Source: Ctena decussata (lineage: Eukaryota; Mollusca; Bivalvia; Lucinida; Lucinidae). Taken from it: DNA of 64,000 nucleotides. The stretch lies in contig OZ022501.1 in assembly GCA_963989385.1 (NCBI GenBank), positions 100,152,502-100,216,501 of the forward strand, given 5' to 3'. Numbering within the stretch: position 1 is the stretch's first letter; each line of letters begins with the position of its first letter. Both the position numbers and the translations under genes were made by a program. The notes under the pieces were generated by a model. That model worked only from the letters and a program-made list of their open reading frames with translations, was not told where the DNA came from and ran no database searches. Positions 45,400 to 56,400 of the stretch are shown piece by piece.

Positions 45400-46718
45400 C
45401 AAAATATTCATATTTCAATTTTAAAGTATTTCAGTAAGTGGGTGGGGTATTTAGACCCCGTTGCATATGTACATGCCTTAAACATTGATTAAACACAGGT
45501 ATACATTTTCTCCAGATATGTTTTTGCTTATTAATACTTTAGGAAATGAATAAATGCGTTATATTATCTGCTTTAATTTGCACAGATAAAACTGCCAATG
45601 CCTCTTAAACTGATATCCATAATCTTTATGAATTAAACTTAATTCTCTGAGGCTATACAGCCCCGATTTTTATAAGTTCCCGTTTAAGTAATTATTGGTT
45701 GTAAAGTGTCTAAAGTCAGACTACCAAATGATGAAAACTGACTTCTAGTTTGTATCAAAATTGATAGGTTAAAGGACCATTGTATCATGCTTAAGAGGTA
45801 TAATGCATGTGTATATCATGGTTACCATGGTAACGGCATTTGCACTGTACAAACTGTGTACTAATGTTTAAACCCACCTCCACGTTGAATTGTTTCATGC
45901 ATAAAATTTCATCAGAAATGAGAACATATCATTTTTATGAAGAAGGCTTTGCAATTATATTCCAGTGTAAGAAAGTGGGTGGGGTAATCAGACCCCATTT
46001 CAGGTCCTTTTCATGTATCTCTGAAGTTCCCAAAGAGTAATTATTCTTAAACATGTATTAATAAATGTTTACATGCATTTTTACACATTCATCATATAAA
46101 ATACCTATGAATCACCTAAGGTTAATAAAATAAGGAGGTTTTCATTTCTTTGTTATGGTAGTTTAATGCAAGGGGATTTATCTTTGAACACTGACCCAAA
46201 ACACAGATATCTGAATATGGTCCTTATTTGTGCTGACAACTGACATTATGCATACAGTTGCCATTTTGCTCTGTTGTGTTGCTGACGGAAGATAATTTCG
46301 TTTAAAATCATTACTTTTTGTGATTTTTGAAAAAGTGCTGACCCCACCACATTCCAAACTCTTAGTACACTCAAAGAGAATGATGGCGGACCTTTATTTT
46401 AATTTTAATTTTCACTCCATACATCAAATATTTACATGAGACAAATCATTATTTTTAAGTATGGGACGTTAAGGAGTAGACAGTTGCTTAAATATGTCTA
46501 AAAAGCGATTTTTCGAGCAACAAAAGCCAGATTTTTGTGAAAAATGTGTTATCTTGGTTACCATGGCAACGGTTCGAAAGAAACCGGAAATATTTTGTGT
46601 GAGTTACTTTTTCATCAAAAGGCAACCATACATTGAATATGAGTCAAATCTGAGAGATGTCACTTTCCACGGTTTTCACTACAGCTGCCTGAGCCTTACA
46701 CGGAATGATACTTAAATA
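45400..46718. repeat. Right arm of the large inverted repeat
   Basis: This mirrors 40283-41640: gtgggtggggtatttagacccc at 45438 and gtgggtggggtaatcagacccc at 45975, with X-box-like palindromes GTTACCATGGTAAC at 45821 and GTTACCATGGCAAC at 46557. The outer end (gagagatgtcactttccac to acggaatgatacttaa) is the reverse complement of 40283-40345 with substitutions. Confidence 0.7.
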
Positions 46719-47362
46719 CACGATCATGGTTGACGTCATTCTGTCGCCCTTGTATGGCCCACAGATCATATTTTACACTTCTTATGCAAGCATAACAATT
46801 GTTGACGGCAGTAGTTTCCTCATAGTAAAAAGCGGAGACCACAAAAAATAGCTTATCAAATGTCAAGCATTTTACTCTACTGCAAATATTAAACATAGCC
46901 AAAAATAAAACAAACAATTCGAAATAATAAAGCAAATTTTTTACGTGCTGCGCAGAACCATCATTAGGTTACTATGACGACCAATATAGACAACATCCCG
47001 ACGTTAGGCTGGTTAATTAAATACATCATTGGATAGAGAAAAGACGAATCTGTATTTACTCCAAATTCAATGAGTTTAGTGTCAATAAAAAAAAATTCTA
47101 CAGCAAAAGTCCACGTATTTTTTTATCATCACTCGTACCTATTACTTTAATCTGCTTATCATTTTTTACAGCATACAAATTTTGTCTCCTTTCCGTCTTT
47201 TTTTGTTTGACAGCCTATATCAAGCTTTATATTATTTTTAGTTATATCTTTGTATCCCTTTATATTGCATTTCTTTTGGCGTTCATTATACCATGAAATA
47301 TTGTGTCTAAAAATAACGTTCTCGTATTTCTCCTGTGTGTTATTATTGATTTGTAAACAACC
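46719..47362. other. Flank upstream of paralog 2 start codon
   Basis: AT-rich sequence must contain the promoter and 5' UTR of paralog 2 unless a 5' non-coding exon lies further upstream. I see no clear TATA box or known motif. Confidence 0.35.
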
Positions 47363-47469
47363 ATGGCGGCTACGATTGATCAAGTAAGGGCGGGGATATG
47401 GACACCACAAGAATGGAGTGAATGGTTTGAGAAAATGAAAGAACACTGGGCTTCCACAGAAGCAGATGA
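47363..47469 (+). CDS. Paralog 2 coding exon 1
   Basis: The 107-nt exon starts at ATG in the context caaccATGGCG and reads MAATIDQVRAGIWTPQEWSE, continuing WFEKMKEHWASTEAD. It ends GATGA/gtaagt in phase 2. No upstream in-frame ATG is needed, because the family's N-terminal helix begins here. Confidence 0.82.
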
Positions 47470-50400
47470 GTAAGTAAAAGTTTTGTGACCAACTTGTATG
47501 TAATGCAACAAATAGGCTGGAGAAATAGAGATGCTGTTCTGAACAGCGCTTAAGATGTGAAATATAGTTTTAATTATGTGGCCTAACACATTGAGGTTGG
47601 CAAAAGATAGAGCTTACCGAACAGGCGTTCGAACGTACGCATGGACCGGACTGGACAGTTACTACAGAATCACAGACAGCCTGCACAGAGAGGTGTCTCC
47701 CCTAGATAGACGAGATAAATCCGTTTATCAGATTTCGTCAAACAAGGAATTAATGAAGGCATGTCAGTTTAGTATCAAGAATTAAGCGACGTCAGTTCAA
47801 CGGCAACTGCAAGCCTAAATCGACTATATCTTTTTATTCATTTATCAAAATAACATTATAATCCATATTCTAGGCGCAAACTTTGTTAACACCCATTACT
47901 ATACCCATTAAACGCACTGACCCAAGCAAATTTAACGAGAAATGGCTAGGAAGAAAGTTATTTTTGAAGCGGTCTGTCTTCCGTAAGAAAAAATAAAAAG
48001 AAAAATCACTTTGCGGTAAATACCAAAAATGTTTCACCTCATGTGTTGAAATTATCAGCAGTTTCATTCGTTCTACGCACTCGTGAATTTGCTGATATTT
48101 TCAACGCATTCGATGAAATATATTTGGTATTCACCATAAATAGTAGATATCCTCTATGTATGCAACAGTAAAGTAATAACTCTGATGTAATTATCTACGA
48201 GTATGTAACTCGTATCTCTCACATTTCAGGTATCTGGTAAAGCTGGCTGACAGACTGTTTGAAGGCAAACACAACAATAAGGTTTACTTTCCCTGCTGTG
48301 GTAACTCTGCAGATATGAAATGGTACCTGTTCTCATCCTACCTTATATGTTTACTTTTGTAGCTACCAGTACATTTGTTTATAAGAAAAAAAAATAGTTA
48401 AGTTTTCTTGCAATTTGATTGAATATAGAAAAAATATTCACCTGTTGTGTTTAGCTCAGTTTCTAAGTAATCGCAAGGGTTAGAGTCTTCAAACTTTCCT
48501 CAAAAAAGTTTGCAAGTAACTCTGGTTAAGTGTTTGAAAGAGTATGATAAATGGAACAATGGCTTTAAAGAAGCCGATGATAAATCGCATGAGTGTGCAT
48601 TTAATCAATTGTTTTAATTTTTTCAGAGATAGGTCGTCAATGTTCACCCAATTTCTGACAATGTAAATGGAATACATATGGATTAGCTTTCCTTCTTCCG
48701 GAAGTGAATATTTAATCTATTATTTGTCCTTCAGGGCGTATGAGTTGGGATATGAAGTTGTTGGTACTGACTGTAATGGCGAGTCATTAAAAGACTTCTT
48801 TGACAACAAACTCAAGCTACCATATCTTACAGAGCTGTTACATGATATAGATGGTACACTATACAAGGTAAGGACATGTGAACCGCGACTCGAGAAAACC
48901 AACAATGTGGTTGTGCGCCCAGCGCAGACTTAGATCAGCCTGGGCATCCGCCCAGTCTGATCAGAGTCTTCACTGTCCGCATGGAGGTAGCTTAGGCCCG
49001 TAGCTACCCTTTAAGCGCTTAGCGATGAGTCTGACCAGACTGGCAGATGCCCAGGCTGATCTGAGTCTTTGCAGGGCGCACAATCACATTGTTGGTTGTC
49101 TCGTGTCGCGGCTCATGTAACAGTTGCTGCTTTGATACTTTCATTACTCTCAATTTCCATATATAGGCGAAGGAGCGTATGTGAAAAAATAAATATTGCT
49201 TGATACATATGTAATTCCAGCTGCTGTGTTAGGCACAGCAGGGCCTTTAGATTTAAATGACAAATAGAAATAAGCATGTCTGGTCTTCGTAATGCTGATA
49301 CTTTAAATTTGAACTTAAAATCCAAGTTTTTAAGAGCTTTTTAAATAAATGAATAAAAATTAATAAACCTGATCTGAGGTGAAAAGTTAAACATAATTAT
49401 ATACGACAGTGCATAATGGATGACTCTACATAGGCCTATATACACATAAAAGTCGCAGGCTCGGGTCCCTGATTTTCAGACCAAACTTTACAACGAGATC
49501 CACGCTCCGGGTACACGTCTCATATGGCATTCTTGTTTTAAAATGTGTTACACCCGAATAGACTCACTCATTCTGTACATAAAGGGATTAGACACGATCA
49601 TGGTGGCCACGGCTGCTCAAAACTACTCAAGATGTTTGTTAGTTAATGAGATGCTACAGCTTCAGATGTATTGTTACATAAACATTGTTTTTTTTTTGCT
49701 GAAGATAAGTAGTGCAAAAGCGGTAATTTTCTTCGGTACAAAGTATCTCTATTTCCTGAATACCAGAAGACATAACAAACCGTGACTAATGAATTCTGCT
49801 AGGAGACAGACGGGCTCTGCCAGTGTTGTGACACGTTACTCATTTTCTAACAATTATTCTACACTGCTTCAGAGTGAAGACGGGAAGATACGACTGTACT
49901 GCTGTGATGTTCTTCAGTTCAGCGGGTAGGTACAACAGAACAACCACATTAACTAAAACGCCACATATTAGTTATTTCATAAACCCGGCTAGCCGGTTAC
50001 CAAAGAACACGCATGATAATCATCACAATGAATACAACTTCATGATGCTGATATGAGTAGGTTCTTGACATTATTTCTCTTATATTTCTGCTGCTTTTCC
50101 GTTGGGATTATTCTATGAAATGCTACTAAAATTCTGCTAGTCTAGTCAATCCCATTGCTTTTGCAAGGTCGTCAGGTCACCATAGACGACTACAAGAGTT
50201 CTTGTTATCAGCTGCTCTTATTGTGCCGCCCAAGTCCATCATGTTTTTTTCTTTTGTATTATCGTCAAGTCTTTTCTTCTGCCTACCTCTTCTTTTACAT
50301 TTCAGTGCATGCTGGTAAGATCGTAGCAGCGAAGCCAAAATACCTAAGCACATTGTCAAATCTTATTCGCTTCTTTGGTGTTTTCCTTTCTTCCAAAGGT

Positions 50401-53400
50401 TCTAACTATTCTAAAGGAATTTATTTTCATTGCAGTGGCTGCTGTAAAGCTTCTCCCCGCATAGCATCATAGTGCATTTTATATATTGTCAGACTGAATT
50501 CATTTATAGTCATTTGATAACAGAGTTCAGCTTAAGCTGGAGCTCGGGAGGCCTAGTCAATATCGCACTTTCCATTACTGGTCGTGAACCGACTCAGTTA
50601 AACGGAGTCTGCTAATTTCGTTTATTTGGTGTATTCCTCCCTTCTAAAGGATGTAACTATACAGAACTTATTTCATTTCTTCACCAGAGACAGTACTTCG
50701 TCTTTCCATTTGCATCTTGGATAGTTCTGCGAGCAATCCAGTCATTACATGGTCTCTGTTTGAGATGTTCAGTATTCTTTGGTAGGCATCTAATCTCATA
50801 GAACTTTTTCTAACTCTGCCTTCAAGGTGCGCGTTCTACTATGAATGGACAAGGAATTGCATTAGGACAATGCTATGGCTTATCCTCTCAATTTGGCTTC
50901 AGCTTGCACAATACCGAACATGCAAATATGTAATATAAAAATGCAAGCAAAACTGTTGTTTCACTGTATTTGAGCTGAAATTTCGGTTTGACGATTGTAT
51001 CCCTAAACCTGTACATTTTGGAGAACTTTCCTTTCTAATCTTTCATCGATCTAGTGCTGTGGTAAAAGGTCAGTATAATCTTTTTTCATGAATTAGTTTC
51101 TATAAACTTAGAATGTTTGTTAAAAATTCAAGATACCATGCATAAAGTAAAAACTTTGGTTGGTTTAAGTTTAATGCAAGGCATCCTGAATAAGGTATTA
51201 GCCTTTGCTGGTCTAAGCTTAATGCCAGGCACTATGTATAAGGTATTGGCATTGGCTGGTGAAAGCTTCAAGCAAGGCATCCTATGTAAGGTACTGGCTT
51301 CAGCCTGTCTAAGCTTTATGCCAGGCACCATGTATAAGGTACTAAAATTGGCTAGGCTAAGCTTAATGCAAGATACCCTGTAAAAAGTATGACTGACTTC
51401 GGTTGGTCGAAGCTTAATGCAAGACATCCTGTATAAGGTATTGGCCTCTGCTTGTCTAAACTTAATGCTAGGCACCATGTATAAGGTATTTATTAAATTG
51501 GCTAGGGTTAGCTGAATGGAAGGCATCCTGAATAAGGTATTGACTTCAGTTGGGCTAAGCTTTATGCCAGGTACCATGTATGAGATATTGGCATTGGCTG
51601 GTCTAAGCTTAGAGCAAAGCACCCTATATAAGGTAGTGACATTGGCTGGTCTAAGCTTAGAGCAAAGCACGCTGTATAAGGTAGTGACATTGGCTGGTCT
51701 AAGCTTAGAGCAAAGCACGCTGTATAAGGTAGTGACATTGGCTGGTCTAAGCTTAGAGCAAAGCACGCTGTATAAGGTAGTGACATTGGCTGGGCTAAGC
51801 TTAGAGCAAAGCACGCTGTATAAGGTAGTGACATTTGCTGGGCTAAGCTTAGAGCAAAGCACGCTGTATAAGGTAGTGACATTGGCTGGGCTAAGCTTAG
51901 AGCAAAGCACGCTGTATAAGGTAGTGACTTTGGCTGGGCTAAGCGTAATGCAAATCACCATGTAGACGGTATTGGCATTGGCTGATCTAAATTTAATGCC
52001 AGGCACCATGTACAAAGGGCATTTGAAAGATCGTAGGATCCCCTGTACCCTTACATGTGTTGAAAAATGTTTTAAAGTATACTTGTTTAGAAATAGGAAT
52101 TCATTTGCTACATGATGACACGACAATGATTTAAACAGAAACTCGTCTGCGTGTGCCATGCATTTCTAACATGAATCAACTGATGGTAATGTGCACAATC
52201 TGTGATGAATGTAGAATAATCAGTTTCTGGTGCCAGAAGGAATGTATGGAAATGAAGCGTTTTCGCTAACTGATAACGGACGGACGGACTCACACAGTGA
52301 TTATAGTGCAAACCTGCGGGTTGTGCAATAAGAAGTTTTGCATACCAGTGGCTGGGCAATGTTAAATTACAGAAGTATACAAAATTTAAAGCAAATATAC
52401 CAAGCGGTCCAAGAGTTATGAGCACTTTCAATAAAAGAGCTCGACCAGCCAAATTGATGCTCGGTGAAGCCTCGTCACTGTTTTGCATACCAGTGGCTGG
52501 GCAATGTAAAATTACATAAGTATACAAAAATTGAAGCAAATATACCAAGCGGTCCAAGAGTTATGAGCATTTTCAATAAAAGAGCTCGACCGGCCAAATT
52601 GATGCTCGGTGAAGCCTTGTCACTGTTTTGCATACCAGTGGCTGAGCAATGTTAAATTACATAAGTATACAAAATTTGAAACAAATTTACCAAGCGGTCC
52701 AAACTTTATGAGTATTTGTCACTGTTTTGCATACCAGTGGCTGAGCAATGTTAAATTACATAAGTATACAAAATTTGAAGCAAATTTACCAAGCGGTCCA
52801 AACTGTATGAGCATTTTCAATAAAAGAGCTCGACCGGCCAAATTGATGCTCGGTGAAGCCTCGTCACTGTTTTGCATGCCGGTGGCTGGACTATGTTAAA
52901 ATACATAAGCATACAAAATTTGAACCATATTTACCACGGTGTTCAAGTTATGAGCATTTTCAGTAGTTGGCCGTAAATTTCCAACTTGTGCTCAGCAAAG
53001 CCTTGTCTATCAAATAAGTCTGTTATGCATGCGAGTCGTTAGACAATGTTGACATGTATAAGTATGCAAATTTTGTCAAAATATCCCATGCGGTTCAAGA
53101 GTTATAAGCGTTTTTGCTAACTGATAACGGTTTTTGCTAACTGATAACGGACGGACGGACGGACGGATGGACTCACACAGTGGTTATAATGCAAACCTGC
53201 GGGTTGTGCAATAGGTATACACTGGTGGTAGCTCTATGCAAAATAAATGTTTTCGAATCAACAGAAAATAGGTGGTATCATTGAAGATCATTGTTTGGAG
53301 AATGATTCAATTAGGCGATCAATACCCATCACACTGTTACATTCTGATTGGGGAAAAGGTAAATTATTATATTAATGTCGTTTTTTTTAAATGGTAAATT

Positions 53401-56400
53401 TTCAGGAAATTTTTACTTCTTTAACAATAAATGATTCTCGGCAACAGCAACAATAAACCTCCATAAAATGCAGAAGTTTTGCTTAATTTGTAGAAAATGA
53501 TGAATTGCGAAGATTTTGTCATGCATAATAATTGCCGCTTTCTATTCGCCAGAAAATTGATTCAAAATTGACACCACTTTGGATTTAAAAAGCGGATGGA
53601 GTAACTCAACATGTGGCATTTGCACTGAGGCCGAAGAATGTTTTGAAACTGTCACTTTTCGGCCATAAAATAAGCTATTCTAAAGCTACAAGGCATTTTC
53701 CGCGTTCTATTTGCAACTTATATGATTTAAAATGACAAAACGTTTAAAGTACTGCTATTATTACCCTACCCTAATGAGAACATTTTAAGAATTATCTGCC
53801 TTTCGATATCACGAAACTTATTTCTTTTTATTTTGCTACAAAACAGATAAACTGTCCTTGATGATAAATCATACAGAAGACGAGGCCAAACATTAACCGG
53901 CCTTTTATTAGCTCACCTGAGCCGAAGGCTCAGAGGTGAGCTTATAGGATGGGAGTCGAGCCGTCGTCCGTCCGTCCGTGGGTGCGTGGGTGCGTCAACA
54001 CTTTCAAACATAAATATCTCAGAGACCAGTGGGCCGATCGCAATCAAATTTTATCTGAAGCATCATTTGGGTGGGGGAAAGGCTGCATTAGGTTTTGGTG
54101 CCGATCAGCTCAGAACTCTGGTTTCCATGGCAACAGATAGCCCCCATAGGGTTATAATGGGGAAAACGGCGTCATCACGTTTTCTCGACTGTTTTTGATT
54201 TGATCCTTATCATACTTGCAGGTAATGATGACATACACAAGAGCTTGGATGAGTTCGAAATTTGGTCGGATTCGAGCACAGACTACGGAGTTAGCTGCCC
54301 TTGAGCGTTTGAAAAAAATCCCATAGGGTTATAATGGGGAAAATGGCATCATCACCTTTTCTCAACTGTTTTTGCTTAGATCCTTATCATACTTGCAGGT
54401 AATGATGACATACATAAGAGCTTGGATGAGTTCGAAATTTGGCCGGATTCGAGCACAGACTACGGAGTTAGCTGCCCTTGAGCGTTTGAAAAAAATCCCA
54501 TAGGGTTATAATGGAGAAAAAGTAAAAAGTATGCAAAGACCAGGAACTGAAACAATCAAAATCCAAATCCAGCCCTCAAACCATAGTTGGAAACAACTAA
54601 GATTACAAATAATCAAGATACAGAGAACATATGGCCAACCGAGTGAGCAGCTTGTTCCCAAAAGGTGGCCACTCAGCAACCCAACTGAACCAAAATTAAT
54701 AAGAACATACATAAGGTAAAACATCACAGAAACTCTGACACCAAAAACAGGCAACAGAGAACCACAACAGAACTACCGCCTTGGAACGGTCAGTAATGAA
54801 TTACTGGGGGGCTTAAATCAACGTCATCACATATTTTTAGAAAAACTTTGTCATCGCTCTATTGCCTACATTTCTCAACGGATTTTAAAATAACTTCACA
54901 CAAATGTAGGGCGTGACAATATCTAGAGCAAGTTCGACTTTCAGGATGCTGCGCCCAAGGTAAAGGTCACTGTGGCTATTTTCAGAAAAACTTTGTCAGC
55001 GCTCTAGCACCTACATTTCTCAACGGATTTTAAAATAACTTCACACAAATGTAGGGCATGACAATATCTAGAGCAAGTTCGACTTTCAGGATGCTGCGCC
55101 CAAGGTCAAGGTCACTGTGGCTAATTTTAGAAAAACTTTGTCAGCGCTCTAGCACCTACATTTCTCAATGGATTTTAAAATAACTTCACACAAATGTAGG
55201 GCATGACAATATCTCGAGCAAGTTTGACTTTCAGGGTGCTGTGCCCAAGGTCAAGGTCACTGTGGCTATTTTTAGAAAATCTTTGTCATCGCTCTAGCGC
55301 CTACATTTCTCAATGGATTTTGAAATAACTTCACACAAATGTAGGGCATGACAATATCTCGAGCAAGTTCGACTTTCAGGGTGCTGCGCCCAAGGTCAAG
55401 GTCACTGTGGCTATTTTTAGAAAAACTTTGTCATCGCTCTAAGGCCTACATTTCTCAACGGATTTTGAAATAACTTCACACAAATGTAGGGCATGACAAT
55501 ATCTCGAGCAAGTTTGACTTTCAGGGTGCTGCGCCCAAGGTCAAGGTCACTGTGGCTATTTATAGAAAAACTTTGTCATAGCTCTAGCGCCTACATTTCT
55601 CAACGGATTTTAAAATAACTTCACACAAATGTAGGGCATGACAATATCTCAAGCAAGTTTGACTTTCAGGGTGCTGCACCCAAGGTCAAGGTCACTGTGG
55701 CTAATTTTAGAAAAACTTTGTCATGGCTCTAGCACCTACATTTCTCCATGGATTTTGAAATAGCTTTACACAAATGTAGGGTATGACAATATCTGGAGCA
55801 AGTTTGACTTTCAGGGTGCTGCGCCCAAGGTCAAGGTCACTGTGGCTTTTTTTTAGAAAAACATTGTTATCGCTCTAGCACCTTCATTTCTCAACGGATT
55901 TTGAAATAACTTCACACAAATGTAGGGCATGACAATATCTTGAGCAAGTTTGACTCTCAGGGTGCTGCACCCAAGGTCAAGGTCACTGTGGCTATTTTTA
56001 GAAAAACTTGGTCATCGCTCTAGCGCCTACATTTCTCAACGGATTTTAAATCAACTTCACACAAATGTAGGGCATGACAATATCTCAAACAAGTTTGACT
56101 TTCAGGGTGCTGCGCTCAAGGTCAAGGTCACTGTGGCTATTTATAGAAAAACTTTGTCATAGCTCTAGCACCTACATTTCTAAATGGATTTTAAAATAAA
56201 TTCACACAAATGTAGGGTATGACAATATCTCAAGCAAGTTCTACTTTCAGGGTGCTGTGCCCAAGGTCAAGGTCACTGTGGCTATTTTTAGAAAAACTTT
56301 GTCATCGCCCTAGCACCTTCATTTCTCCATGGATTTTGAAATAACTTGACACAAATGTAGGATATGACAGTATCTCAAGCAAGTTCTACTTTCAGGATGC

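Noticed and set aside
51128..52159. A 343-residue minus-strand open frame with 16-residue repeats
   Set aside because: It follows the 48-bp array, whose length is divisible by three; the opposite strand is open too. It has no family signature, so it is a satellite artefact.
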